A stretch of 64,000 nucleotides of DNA from Pseudoneobacillus rhizosphaerae (GTDB lineage Bacteria; Bacillota; Bacilli; Bacillales; Cytobacillaceae), in the NCBI RefSeq assembly GCF_917563885.1, contig NZ_CAKJTG010000007.1, positions 138,095 through 202,094 on the forward strand, written 5' to 3'. Of the stretch, positions 8,643 through 17,600 are shown piece by piece; position 1 is the first letter of the stretch; each line of letters begins with the position of its first letter. The notes under the pieces are model-generated. The model had not been told where the DNA came from. It saw only the letters and a program-made list of their open reading frames with translations, and did not search any database. A program made the translations under genes and the position numbers.

Positions 8643-9380
8643 ATGCAAACAATCGATCGAGCCATGAAGGTTACAGCTGTTCTTGCTAGTAATGACTCAA
8701 AGAAATGGTTTTCGATTACGGAATTATCAAAGGAATGTGAACTACCGGTAAGTACCTTGCATCGTTTACTACAATCCATGAAGGAACATGGACTCATTCA
8801 ACAGGATCCGGATTTAAAGCTATACTCATTAGGGAATAAATGGTTAGAATACGGATTACAAATGTACGATACCTTTGATTTCGTCAGCTTGATTCGCCCA
8901 GAAATGGAGAAATTAATGCATGAAGTGGAGGAAAGTGTTTATTTCAGTAAGCCAGTTGGGTTAGAGTCCTTAATCGTCGAAAGAATTGACTGTCTACAAA
9001 ATCCGATCCGTCTTAATGATCAGCTTGGGATTCGAATCCCTTTACATATAGGGGCAGCCAATAAAACAATGCTAGCGCACATGCCTAACCATGAAATGTT
9101 GAAAATCGTGGATTCCTTATTACCTCAGGAGAAAAAGGAAGCTTTCTTAGAAATCTTGAAGCAGACAAAGGAGGTAGGCTATGGAGTGAGCCATGGGGAG
9201 AAAACAAAAGGTACCTCATCCGTAGCTGCCCCCATCTTCAATCAATTAAATGAATTAATTGGGGCTATTAGCATTGGCTACGTTAATTTTAATGTGACGG
9301 AGGAAAGAGAACAGTTCCTAATAGAAAAAATCTATGAGTATGGCCTGCGGATTTCAAGGAAATTGGGGTACAGAGGTTAA
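8643..9380 (+). CDS. IclR-family transcriptional regulator
   Basis: About 245 residues. The N-terminal winged helix has FSITELSKECELPVSTLHRLLQSMKEHGL (residues about 25-55). The C-terminal IclR effector domain includes SVYFSKPVGLESLIVERID, the IPLHIGAANKTMLAH segment and the terminal GAISIGYV strand. The ATG at 8643 (MQTIDRAMKV) is preferred. The ATG at 8634 overlaps the AGGGAG ribosome site. The gene is divergent from the deiminase-permease operon, with paired GGAAAA palindromes between them, so it probably controls arginine-derivative catabolism. The ligand is unknown. Confidence 0.88.
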   Translation: MQTIDRAMKVTAVLASNDSKKWFSITELSKECELPVSTLHRLLQSMKEHGLIQQDPDLKLYSLGNKWLEYGLQMYDTFDFVSLIRPEMEKLMHEVEESVYFSKPVGLESLIVERIDCLQNPIRLNDQLGIRIPLHIGAANKTMLAHMPNHEMLKIVDSLLPQEKKEAFLEILKQTKEVGYGVSHGEKTKGTSSVAAPIFNQLNELIGAISIGYVNFNVTEEREQFLIEKIYEYGLRISRKLGYRG

Positions 9381-9385
9381 GGTAT

Positions 9386-9416
9386 GTGAGGCATAGGGAC
9401 GGTTCTCATGCCTCAC
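9386..9416. repeat. Short palindromic repeat, GAGAACCGTCCC family
   Basis: Nine-base arms GTGAGGCAT and ATGCCTCAC enclose GGGACGGTTCTC, the reverse of the GAGAACCGTCCC core. It starts six bases after the IclR stop codon. Related copies are at 1590, 2954, 11536 and 21487. Confidence 0.7.
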
Positions 9417-9507
9417 TTTTGACGGTACCGTACGTCGGGTCTATTAATAATTAAGTCCCTTTTAAGGAAAGCTAAACAGTAAATTACTTCCATAAAGGGT
9501 GATAAAC

Positions 9508-11196
9508 ATGCATGAAAGGCTTTCATTACAAACGGAGGATTTTATCAGACTTATTAATCATATGGATGTAGCTGTGTGGATTATTAACATCCAAAACAAT
9601 AAAGCTTTGTTCTCAGAGGGGTTTCGCAAAGTATTTGGCCGGTCACCTGGCGAATTTTATCAAGATGCCGGTCTTTGGGAGAAAACAATACATCCAGAGG
9701 ATATATCAGTCGTCAAAAAACGGAAATCCGATAAACAAAAAAGGGAGGTTACGATTGATGAGTATCGGATCATTACTCCAAATGGAGATGTTCGTTGGGT
9801 ACAGGATCGCGGCATTCCCTACCAAGATACAGATGGGCAATGGAGTATCTATATTGGTATGTTATTAGACATTACTGAAAGGAAAAAGACCGATGAGAAA
9901 ATCAAATACTTGGCTTATCATGATGATTTGACCGGTTTGCCAAATCGCAAGTTTTTCAATGAACATCTCGACATTACTATCAAGAATGCTAATTTGAATG
10001 ATAAGCTAACTCTTCTATTTATTGATTTAGATCAGTTTAAAATCGTGAATGATACGCTTGGCCACAATATAGGTGATCAGTTACTCAATGAAGTAGGTAA
10101 ACGAATTAGTAACTCCGTTCGTAGTCAAGATATTGTGGCTCGCCATGCTGGGGATGAATTTATTATTTTAGTTGAAAATGTCTCCAACAATGAGATTGAC
10201 ACCATAGCAGGAAAAATTCTACGTTCCCTGGAGGCTCCATTTTTTATAATAGAAAATGAAATTTTCATCAGTGCTAGTATCGGTATAAGTATCTATCCAT
10301 TGCATGGCAGAGACCCTGAAACTTTAATAAAAAATGCGGATGCTGCTATGTACGATGCAAAGTTTTACGGCAAAAATAATTTCAAATACTATTCATTAGA
10401 GATAGAGAATGCTAATAATCGCAAAATGACTATTATCAATGGCCTACATAAAGCGCTTGAAAACAAAGAATTTGAGTTGTTTTATCAACCGAAAATCTTC
10501 ACCTCCTCTAAAGCAGTTGCTGGAGTTGAAGCGTTATTAAGGTGGAATCATCCACTACATGGATTTATATCCCCTGGCGAGTTTATTCCCGTAGCCGAAG
10601 AAACCGGAATGATTATACCGATAGGAGAATGGGTTTTGCAGGAAGCCTGCAAGAATTATAAAGATTGGGAATCACAAGGAATTGCCCCTGGAAATTTGTG
10701 TATCAATATCTCGCCAAGACAGCTAATGGACTCACAACTATTGAACAAAGTTAAGTCCATTTTAAAAGAACAACACTTTATAGCTCAACACCTAGAAATA
10801 GAAATAACCGAAAGTGTAGCGATTGATAACTTTGAAGATACCATTTCAAAGCTTAATCAGATAAGGGAATTTGGAATTAAAGTCGCGTTGGATGATTTTG
10901 GGACAGGCTACTCTTCTCTCAATTATTTAAGACAGTTCCCTATTGATTGTTTAAAGATAGACCGTTCTTTTATCAATGACGTCATGCAAAATTGTCAAAC
11001 GGCCGCTATTGTAACTTCAATCATCTCCATTGCACATAGTTTAAATTTGCCCGTCATAGCCGAAGGAGTTGAAACAGAAGAACAATTCAACTTCCTTTAT
11101 GATTTAAACTGTGACTATATTCAAGGTTATTTCATTAGTCCACCTGTACCTATTAGCAATATGGAAGAAATCCTTAGAAAAAATGCAAGCCCTTAA
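9508..11196 (+). CDS. PAS-GGDEF-EAL cyclic-di-GMP signalling protein
   Basis: About 562 residues, cytosolic, no membrane segment. An N-terminal PAS domain (residues about 10-125, ending YIGMLLDITERKK) is followed by GGDEF (YHDDLTGLPNRKFF; signature ARHAGDEF, with A for the first G) and then EAL (GVEALLRWNHP; DDFGTGYSSLNYL; IAEGVETEEQ). AGDEF variants can be active. The inhibitory-site RxxD (RSQD) lies five residues before it. The EAL metal and catalytic residues look intact. So both synthesis and hydrolysis of c-di-GMP are possible, with the PAS sensor deciding. Start ATG 9508 fits AAAGGG at spacing about 9. The upstream GTG at 9499 overlaps that site. Confidence 0.9.
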   Translation: MHERLSLQTEDFIRLINHMDVAVWIINIQNNKALFSEGFRKVFGRSPGEFYQDAGLWEKTIHPEDISVVKKRKSDKQKREVTIDEYRIITPNGDVRWVQDRGIPYQDTDGQWSIYIGMLLDITERKKTDEKIKYLAYHDDLTGLPNRKFFNEHLDITIKNANLNDKLTLLFIDLDQFKIVNDTLGHNIGDQLLNEVGKRISNSVRSQDIVARHAGDEFIILVENVSNNEIDTIAGKILRSLEAPFFIIENEIFISASIGISIYPLHGRDPETLIKNADAAMYDAKFYGKNNFKYYSLEIENANNRKMTIINGLHKALENKEFELFYQPKIFTSSKAVAGVEALLRWNHPLHGFISPGEFIPVAEETGMIIPIGEWVLQEACKNYKDWESQGIAPGNLCINISPRQLMDSQLLNKVKSILKEQHFIAQHLEIEITESVAIDNFEDTISKLNQIREFGIKVALDDFGTGYSSLNYLRQFPIDCLKIDRSFINDVMQNCQTAAIVTSIISIAHSLNLPVIAEGVETEEQFNFLYDLNCDYIQGYFISPPVPISNMEEILRKNASP

Positions 11197-11215
11197 TATG
11201 TAGAGGGCTTGTATT
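11186..11215 (+). terminator. Terminator-like hairpin overlapping the EAL gene stop codon
   Basis: CAAGCCCT (11186-11193) pairs with AGGGCTTG (11204-11211), with the TAA stop in the loop and a short T-rich tail. Confidence 0.5.
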
Positions 11216-11315
11216 TACGGATGGATCTTACTTATTTTAGCACCCTTTCCGGAATTCCCCTTATCTCCTTTTTTACTATGTCTATTATTCTAGCATTATC
11301 CCTATCTAAAACCTG

Positions 11316-11364
11316 TGTATTTTCCACACTTACAAATTTAATGTTTTGTCTTTTTCGGTAATGG
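11316..11364 (+). repeat. Dispersed repeat family 3 (TGTATTTTCCAYAC...TCGGTA), copy 1
   Basis: About 49 bases beginning TGTATTTTCCACACTTACAA and ending TCTTTTTCGGTAA. It matches copies at 33085-33132 and 57661-57707 over its whole length with scattered differences. It is located in the 360-base gap between the EAL and MCP genes. No gene is seen there. Confidence 0.6.
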
Positions 11365-11442
11365 ACATTATATAGCTCTATATCTTAGTATGTTTCTGCC
11401 TCACTTCTGCTAAATTAATTGCATCTACCTATACCAATTATT

Positions 11443-11485
11443 AAAAAATCGCATCTGGATGAAAATCCCTTCCACCCGGATGCGA
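11443..11485 (-). terminator. Rho-independent terminator after the MCP gene
   Basis: TCGCATC (from 11449) pairs with GATGCGA (ending 11485), with a secondary CTGG/CCACC-like inner pairing. The minus-strand tail is six T. Confidence 0.7.
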
Positions 11486-11535
11486 CAAATAAAGTAGTTT
11501 ATACAACTAGAAATAAGAAATCTTAAAAAAAACGT

Positions 11536-11551
11536 GAGAACCGTCCCCATG
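11536..11551. repeat. Short repeat, GAGAACCGTCCC family
   Basis: GAGAACCGTCCCCAT, lying just past the stop of the MCP gene (minus strand). Confidence 0.6.
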
Positions 11552-11556
11552 CTTTA

Positions 11557-13260
11557 TTACTTTATTTTAAATTGATTTGATTTTCGTTCCATCTCATATG
11601 CTAAATGGACTAACATTTGTATTGCAGATGAGATTTCCTCCATTGAGATAGTTTGGTGTTTGGAAGTTGTCGCGACTTGTTGCATTTGTGAAGAAATTTC
11701 TCTCGATAATGAAGTCATATGAACGATTTGATTATTTGCGATTTCAATTTCCTCTTGAATATTTGTTACGGTTAAGTGAATTTCTGATACTTCCTCACTC
11801 ACTTTTTGAGTAGATTCTTTGATTTCATTAAAGGCAATCCCTGCAAGTTTTACTTTTTCAATTCCAAGTTCAACAGTATTCTTACCGATATAGGTAAGTT
11901 CTACCGCTTCTGATGTTTTACTTTCCATTTCAGAAACTATTCGGTTTATACTCTCAATACTGTTAGACGTCGCATCTGCCAACTTTCGAATCTCATTTGC
12001 AACGACTGCAAATCCTCTTCCGTGTTCTCCAGCCCTTGCACTCTCAATGGATGCATTAAGAGATAATAAATTTGTTTCGCTCGATATATTTTTTATGATC
12101 GTAAGAATTTCATTAACCTTATTGGCTTTATCTTTTAACTCACTCATTGTATTGAAAATGTTGTTCGTACTAGATTGAATATTCTTCATCGCTTGCATAG
12201 AATTTAAGATCATTTCATTTCCTTCTATTGCTTTTGAGGATACTTCAAAAGAATCATTGGAAGTGGTTTGAATTTTAGTCGTTATATTATTCGTTTGGTT
12301 TTTAATTTGCTGAAACACTTCTAATATTTTTTCAGATTCATTTGTTTGATTATTGGAGTAATCAGCGACATCCTTATATGTATTGGATACGTTTTCTACC
12401 ATTTTAGTAACTTCTATAGTACTAACAGATAATTGTTCTGTAGATGCCGCTAATTCTTTAGATGTAAATGAAGTTTGTAATAAAGCTTCTTTTAAATTTG
12501 CTACCATCTGATTGAAATTTTCATTTAGTAATAAAATTTCTCCACTTGCTTTTAATTTCTTTGGCTCTATACTTAAATCTCCATTTGAAATTTGTTGAGT
12601 ATAGAGTGTCAAATCCCTTAATGGTGAGATAAGCTTACGGACAAACAATATGATAATGGTTCCTGTACTTAAAAGAGAAAGAATTCCCACGATTATGGTT
12701 AATGAAACCATACTCCACGTTCTCTCCGTTAAAATATTTGCATTAAAGTCAATAGCACTAATTGCTATAATTTCTCCTTGGGTTTGATGGTCTTTAAAAA
12801 TGGGAGCGTAGCCTGTTAATCGTTTAATTCCACCAAATTCATATACGTCAGAGAAGATAGGCTTTTTATCTTTTATTATTTTTTTTAGTATTTGAGGATC
12901 TACTTTATATTTATCCCCTACATGAATACCTTTCTTTTGTAGGTTTTTATCGGAGACAAGTATTTTACCATCTAATGATAATAAATATTGATTCTCAAAT
13001 ATAGGTTTATGTTCCGTTGTCCAATTAATCTTTTGTTCGATCTCCTTCACTTCACTAGAAGAAAGACTCTCAAGACTTTCGATATCCTGTTCTGTTAGCA
13101 ATCCTGTTGTAATGTTGGCACATCCTATTAATTCAATTCCTGCTGCTTCCTTCACCTTTGAATACGTAATGCGATAATTTGTAAAAGAAATAACCGATAA
13201 ACTGATAAGAGTAACGATAATGATTAACCATGATAATCTAGCTATTATAGACTTTTTCAA
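11557..13260 (-). CDS. Methyl-accepting chemotaxis protein with extracellular Cache-like sensor
   Basis: 567 residues. TM1 about 8-29, extracellular sensor about 30-185 (a Cache-like fold is likely from its size and the ISAIDF ending), TM2 about 187-210, HAMP about 211-263, then the long coiled-coil signalling domain. The conserved hairpin tip reads [20 protein letters not shown] followed by [16 protein letters not shown]. The ligand is unknown. No che genes are nearby. The gene is separated from the permease on the other side by 650 bases of mostly non-coding DNA. Confidence 0.9.
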   Translation of the reverse strand: MKKSIIARLSWLIIIVTLISLSVISFTNYRITYSKVKEAAGIELIGCANITTGLLTEQDIESLESLSSSEVKEIEQKINWTTEHKPIFENQYLLSLDGKILVSDKNLQKKGIHVGDKYKVDPQILKKIIKDKKPIFSDVYEFGGIKRLTGYAPIFKDHQTQGEIIAISAIDFNANILTERTWSMVSLTIIVGILSLLSTGTIIILFVRKLISPLRDLTLYTQQISNGDLSIEPKKLKASGEILLLNENFNQMVANLKEALLQTSFTSKELAASTEQLSVSTIEVTKMVENVSNTYKDVADYSNNQTNESEKILEVFQQIKNQTNNITTKIQTTSNDSFEVSSKAIEGNEMILNSMQAMKNIQSSTNNIFNTMSELKDKANKVNEILTIIKNISSETNLLSLNASIESARAGEHGRGFAVVANEIRKLADATSNSIESINRIVSEMESKTSEAVELTYIGKNTVELGIEKVKLAGIAFNEIKESTQKVSEEVSEIHLTVTNIQEEIEIANNQIVHMTSLSREISSQMQQVATTSKHQTISMEEISSAIQMLVHLAYEMERKSNQFKIK

Positions 13261-13530
13261 TTATACCCACGACTTCCCTTCTGTTACTTTAGTCCTAATC
13301 TCATATAATCTAAAAAGAAGGAATTTGAATGTGACAAATGTCACTATTTTGAGTGAAAATTGAAATAATAGTGTAATTTATTCATAACAGAAGTACCTTT
13401 AAAATCCTATTCAGTTAACATGGGGAAAAACAGGATAAGGTTTACAAGTTCTACAGCTTTCTGCTCCTGAAACCTGTTATGACGGTTCTATTGTGAGCCA
13501 TGCTTTCTACTATAACTTTTCTACCATAAT

Positions 13531-13636
13531 AATTTTCAAACAACGTTTGATTAAATTTACAATTGATATGCCATTTTCAATGGATTTTCCCCTAGTGACA
13601 AAAAGCAACATTCTCCGCACAATAAATTGAAATAAT
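13531..13636 (+). repeat. Dispersed repeat family 4 (AACGTTTGATT...), copy 1
   Basis: 106-base stretch aligning end to end with 54761-54866. Shared blocks in order: AATTTTCAA, AACGTTTGATT, AAATT, ATAKGCCATTTT, CACC/CCCC-rich middle, ACATT...CGCA, ATTGAAATA. It is diverged but has the same length and order. Confidence 0.45.
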
Positions 13637-13767
13637 AATCCCTTACTTCTATTTCCCTCATCCTTTAGATGATCTTAAGTAATATACGAAAATATTTTAG
13701 AAATGGATCGATAAGAATATAAGGTCCGATCTTACATACAATTACCGTTTATACATAAGCAACAACA

Positions 13768-13807
13768 AATAACCCCTAATCCCTATTTTGGGATAAGGGG
13801 TTATTTT
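13768..13807 (+). terminator. Strong hairpin upstream of the uracil permease (terminator or attenuator)
   Basis: AATAACCCCTAATCCC pairs with GGGATAAGGGGTTATT around a short ATTTT-type loop, followed by TTAGGTT. No plus-strand gene precedes it within 650 bases, so an attenuator in the permease leader is possible. A strict poly-U run is weak. Confidence 0.5.
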
Positions 13808-13910
13808 AGGTTAAATATTTACACTTTTATGAATTTTCAAACGAATACTTATTCTAAAATTAAATAGTAGAAATATATCATAAGTAGGACAGTTGAAGGG
13901 GGGAAATGGT

Positions 13911-15110
13911 ATGAAAAAATTTTTTAGTGCCTTACCATTATCATTACAACATTTGTTTGCGATGTTTGGGGCAACCGTTTTAGTGCCAGCACTCACCGGT
14001 CTCGATCCGGGAAGTGCACTCGTTGCCAGTGGTGTAGGCACCTTGATTTTCCATCTTATTACGCGTGGAAAGGTTCCTACGTATCTAGGTTCATCTTTTG
14101 CCTTTATTGCTCCACTTGCGTTGTATGTGGGGAAGCTAGATTCACCAGGTGAAGCTGTTGCAGGTCTTGTAAGCGTTTCTATTGTTTATGCCATTGTATC
14201 ATTAATTATCTCAGTTGTCGGTTTTGAAAAAGTACGCAAGGTAATTCCTGCAGTTGTCGTCGGACCGGTTGTCAGTATTATCGGTCTTGCCTTGGCAACC
14301 ACGGCGGTGACCAGCATGGCTTCGGTCAATTGGGATGTCGCTATCGTCAGCCTTCTTGCAGCAGTTATCGCAACACTTGCAGGCACAAAAGTGATCCGTC
14401 TCTTTCCACTCATCATTGGTCTTGCGGTCGGGTATGTATATGCCGCAGTGCGTGGATTTGTTGATTTTCATATTATCTCCGATGCCCCGACTTTTGCTCT
14501 TCCGCAGTTCATCATGCCTGAATTCACTTGGGTCGTGATCTTCGGAATGGCACCAATTGCCCTAGTTACCATAATTGAAGATCTTGGACATATGTTCGTT
14601 CTAAATGAGATTACTGAAAAAGATGTAACAAAGGATCCTGGTTTTTCAAAAATCCTATTGGGCAATGGCTTTGCCACTTTAGTCTCCGGCTTAATCGGTG
14701 GGCCTGCCCAAACAACCTATGCGGAAAACTTAGGGGTTCTGGCTATCACACGCCAGTTTTCCAGTAGGATCATTCAAGGTGCTGCTGTTATTGCGATTAT
14801 TCTTGGCTTGTTCGGTAAAGTGGGAGCTGTTATCCAATCCATTCCAGTTGCAGTGATGGGCGGAATATGTATTCTGTTGTTTGGTATGATTGCCGCCATG
14901 GGAATCCGTCACCTCATTGAGGAAAAGGTCAGTTTAGCTAATATGAAAAATTTAGTCATCGTCGCCATCATCTTCATCATCGGAGTTGGATATGCTCATA
15001 ATGGTATCGCCTACGCTACCATCGCTGGATTACTCATCCATTGGCTTGTGCCTGATTTTACAACAAAAAACGACCATAAAACTGAAAAAGCCACTCCATC
15101 TGGGAGTTAA
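13911..15110 (+). CDS. pyrP: Uracil permease, NCS2 family
   Basis: About 399 residues with 12-14 membrane spans. Uracil-permease-like opening (LPLSLQHLFAMFGATVLVPALTGLDPGSAL), the TYLGSSFAFIAPL segment, and the core substrate motif EDLGHMFVLNEITEKDVTKDPGF followed by GGPAQTTYAENLGVLAITRQ. These match the UraA/PyrP branch and differ from the purine branch seen at 51282. It imports uracil by proton symport. ATG 13911 has GAAGGGGGG upstream. The TTG at 13893 is upstream of that site. No pyr biosynthetic genes are adjacent. Confidence 0.9.
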   Translation: MKKFFSALPLSLQHLFAMFGATVLVPALTGLDPGSALVASGVGTLIFHLITRGKVPTYLGSSFAFIAPLALYVGKLDSPGEAVAGLVSVSIVYAIVSLIISVVGFEKVRKVIPAVVVGPVVSIIGLALATTAVTSMASVNWDVAIVSLLAAVIATLAGTKVIRLFPLIIGLAVGYVYAAVRGFVDFHIISDAPTFALPQFIMPEFTWVVIFGMAPIALVTIIEDLGHMFVLNEITEKDVTKDPGFSKILLGNGFATLVSGLIGGPAQTTYAENLGVLAITRQFSSRIIQGAAVIAIILGLFGKVGAVIQSIPVAVMGGICILLFGMIAAMGIRHLIEEKVSLANMKNLVIVAIIFIIGVGYAHNGIAYATIAGLLIHWLVPDFTTKNDHKTEKATPSGS

Positions 15111-15153
15111 CTTGGGGAGGTTCAGGCAATATTCAAATACTTATTAACAGGCA

Positions 15154-15190
15154 AAAACGCTCAGAGATTTCACTCTGAGCGTTTTATGGT
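15154..15190 (+). terminator. Rho-independent terminator after the uracil permease gene
   Basis: Perfect 13-base stem AAAACGCTCAGAG (15154-15166) / CTCTGAGCGTTTT (15173-15185), loop ATTTCA. It has A/T runs on both sides, so it could work on both strands. Confidence 0.88.
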
Positions 15191-15325
15191 TGTTGTTGAG
15201 GCATGGGATGTTTATAAGAATATTTAACTTACTTCAGAAAAAAGTATTGATTCTACCTCTGTATAAAAGACTGCTTAGTTGAAAAAAATACCATTAACTA
15301 AGTTTCTTGGGAGCTGTTATGATAT

Positions 15326-15877
15326 ATGGCATTTAAGGAAGGACTAAAGCAAGCAGAAAAAGCTTATAATCAATTCGCAGAGGTTGACTCATTATTTGCA
15401 AAAACGGTGACAGAGTATTTTATCTTTACCTGGCAATGGTGGTTCGGTCTTGCATTATTTATAGTCCCATGGATTATTTGGTTTATATTCAGGGATAGAG
15501 ATCGTACAGCACAACTTCTTTTAGGAGGCTTATTGACGATCATATTGGCACTTACGATAGATCTTTCAGCCTTATCTCTAGATTTGTGGTCCTACCCAAT
15601 GATCATGGTTCCTGTGTCACCATTTGTATTTTTACCTTATCATTTCTCTTTAGCACCAGTTGGGATCATGTTCGCATTACAAATAAAGCCAAAAATGAAT
15701 TCACTGTTAAAAGGGATCATATTCTCTGCCATTGCTGCATTTGGAGGAATGAATTTCTTTCATGCAATCGGCTTCTATAACCCTAAAAATTGGTCTACAT
15801 TATATGATTTTATTATTTTTCTGTTTCTTTACTATGCAGCTTATTTAATAGCAAAAATAGGAGAGAGACAGCACTAA
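15326..15877 (+). CDS. Five-TM membrane protein of unknown function (CBO0543-like)
   Basis: 183 residues. A charged amphipathic N-terminus (FKEGLKQAEKAYNQFAEVDSLF) precedes five hydrophobic helices. It resembles a family of small membrane proteins common in spore-forming Firmicutes (annotated CBO0543 family), with the typical WQWWFGLALFIVPWIIWF opening and LWSYPMIMVPVSPFVFLPYHFSLAPVGIM centre. No function is known. It stands alone between two terminators. Confidence 0.65.
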   Translation: MAFKEGLKQAEKAYNQFAEVDSLFAKTVTEYFIFTWQWWFGLALFIVPWIIWFIFRDRDRTAQLLLGGLLTIILALTIDLSALSLDLWSYPMIMVPVSPFVFLPYHFSLAPVGIMFALQIKPKMNSLLKGIIFSAIAAFGGMNFFHAIGFYNPKNWSTLYDFIIFLFLYYAAYLIAKIGERQH

Positions 15878-15925
15878 ACATTCTTCTTTTGGCTGTAGTT
15901 AGTATTACTACGCCTTGGCAAAAAA

Positions 15926-15975
15926 TAAAGAGGAAAACTCAAAGGCATATGCTTTTGAGTCTTCCTCTTTTTAAT
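15926..15975 (+). terminator. Rho-independent terminator after the membrane-protein gene
   Basis: AAAGAGGAAAACTCAAA pairs with TTTTGAGTCTTCCTCTTT (one bulge) around GGCATATGC, followed by a T-rich tail. Confidence 0.85.
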
Positions 15976-16287
15976 TTATTCCTTCTAGTTTTTCTCCTCG
16001 GTCCAAGGTGCTGTCACTTGTCCCCACACAGCGGCAGGGTCACCGCCTGGAAATTAATCCCTATAGAAAACTCTAACATTCCAGCCATGGACAGCTAATA
16101 CTTACATGAGTAATTTAAATAACTAGATTAGTAAAGATAAGAATAGTACAATTCCCTAAAAGATGTGATATTTCCAATAACGCGATTAGGCAAGATTAAG
16201 GTAAAATTAAGGGGAAATTAAGGGGAAATTGTTTAAAGTTTTAAAAGATATCTTAATTAACTTCTTAGAGAAACGAGGAAAATAAAC

Positions 16288-16920
16288 ATGAATTTTGAAG
16301 AATTAGTAACATCCCGCCATTCGGCAGATAATTTTGTCAAAGATGAAAAGATGACAGAAGAGGATTTTGAAAAAATATTTAAATTAACCAAGTTGGCGCC
16401 AAGTGCTTATAACTTACAATTTACAGATTATTTGGTCATAACAGATGATGAAAAAAAGGAACGCGTTAAAGAATTAAGCTATAATCAGTATAAAATTCAT
16501 ACAGCGAGCGCTGTAATTATTGTAATGGGTAATAAAAACAGTATTGAAATATCAGAAGTTGAAAAACTTTACAGTCCGATGAAAATGTTAAAAATTATAG
16601 ATGAACTAGAATACGAAATGACATTAGATCATATAAAAGGCTATGCTGAGGATTTAAAAGCAGATCGAAATAAATTAGAATTGGAATTAGTTCGAAACAC
16701 TGGGATTCATGCAATGCTATTTATGTTAAGTGCAAAACATTTTGGATTCGATACTTGCCCCATGCATGTACATAATGTAGAACAGTTAAGACAAGAGTTT
16801 AATATTCCTGAACACTTATTACCTGTCATGATGATTACAATTGGTAAAAGTGTTAATAAAATACGTCCACGTGGTTATCGTAAACTAGTAGGGGAATTCG
16901 TTAATTTTAACGGTTATTAA
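16288..16920 (+). CDS. Nitroreductase-family FMN oxidoreductase
   Basis: 210 residues with the nitroreductase fold: SRHSADNFVKDEKMTEEDFEKIFKLTKLAPSAYNLQ (FMN-phosphate Arg/Ser region; the usual SxRSxR appears as SRHS), an insert with many charged residues (about 85-130), then LSAKHFGFDTCPMHVHNVEQLRQEFNIPEHLLPVMMITIGK, the usual C-terminal strand. It likely reduces quinones, nitro compounds or an unknown substrate with NAD(P)H. It lies alone. A weak GAGG ribosome site is present at 10-12 bases. Confidence 0.82.
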   Translation: MNFEELVTSRHSADNFVKDEKMTEEDFEKIFKLTKLAPSAYNLQFTDYLVITDDEKKERVKELSYNQYKIHTASAVIIVMGNKNSIEISEVEKLYSPMKMLKIIDELEYEMTLDHIKGYAEDLKADRNKLELELVRNTGIHAMLFMLSAKHFGFDTCPMHVHNVEQLRQEFNIPEHLLPVMMITIGKSVNKIRPRGYRKLVGEFVNFNGY

Positions 16921-17040
16921 TAACAGTTAGAATATATGAACTGCTCATTTAGAGGATATTGGCTATTACATTTATTAAAAAAATTTTTAATTGCTGTCAC
17001 TTTAGCGATTTCTTTCTTCTACCGCTTCCATTTGTAAAAA

Positions 17041-17070
17041 AATAAGCATGGATACCGTTTCATGCTTATT
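17041..17070 (-). terminator. Terminator-like hairpin
   Basis: AATAAGCATG (17041-17050) pairs with CATGCTTATT (17061-17070). The minus-strand tail is a run of seven or more T. It may stop transcription arriving from the galactose operon. Confidence 0.6.
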
Positions 17071-17137
17071 GGTCAATGAATCTTTTCAAAATAACTGGAT
17101 GGAATGGAAATATTAGTTTATAAGATTACTAGTTAAA

Positions 17138-17389
17138 TTGGAAAGTACTTTAATAGTAAGCTTATTAAGTGTACTCGTTATAACGCCATTTTTAACTTTT
17201 GGTATAAATGCTCCTAAAGAAATGGTCATGCAAAAGTATATCGAGTCGCTGCCAACAGCTGAACGAGTTTTTGAGAAGCAGGACACTAGGACTAATCTAC
17301 CGTCACTTCGGCGCCTTGATGAACAATTTCTAGGGCTGAAGGCTGTGAACTTTTCACGATACTTGGCAGGCTTCAATTGGAATAACTGA
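17138..17389 (+). pseudogene. Possible short ORF or gene remnant
   Basis: 83 residues from a TTG without a clear ribosome site. The hydrophobic start (LIVSLLSVLVITPFLTFGI) resembles the last helix of a transporter such as a cation:proton antiporter. A soluble tail (MQKYIESLPTAERVFEKQD...) follows. It may be the C-terminal remnant of a transporter gene. It could also be chance coding potential. It runs straight into the tandem hairpin array. Confidence 0.25.
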
Positions 17390-17534
17390 GGTATGTCTTT
17401 TGAATTTTAGGGTGAAAGCATGCTTCAGTTAGACTAACTGAGGTATGTTTTTCGTACTTTCGGGTGAAAACATGCTTCTGTTAGACTAACTGAGGTATGT
17501 TTTTTGTACTTTCGGGTGAAAACATGCTTCAGTT
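17384..17534. repeat. Tandem hairpin array, three 52-bp units
   Basis: Units begin at 17384, 17436 and 17488 (period 52). Each has AACTGAGGTATGTYTTT, then an 11-16-base loop, then AAARCATGCTTCNGTT, which pairs fully with the left arm if G-U pairs are allowed. Linker AGACT separates units. The array lies downstream of galM (minus strand). Confidence 0.85.
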
Positions 17535-17600
17535 AGTATTTTCCCATTATAAAATTTTCTACTATGAGACAGGGGATTAGTCCACATATGTTTTAAAGCA

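Larger units (their letters stand above)
13261..13910. other. 650-base intergenic region, no gene seen
   Basis: No credible coding frame. It contains dispersed repeat family 4 (13531-13636), the hairpin at 13768-13807, and otherwise AT-rich sequence that should hold the divergent promoters of the MCP and permease genes. No PyrR-type binding loop or purine riboswitch core was recognised. Confidence 0.6.

Noticed and set aside
16010..16060. GTGCTGTCACTTGTCCCC stretch as another REP
   Set aside because: Shares only the GTCCCC word with the REP family. Arms and partner are missing, so it was not listed as a copy.
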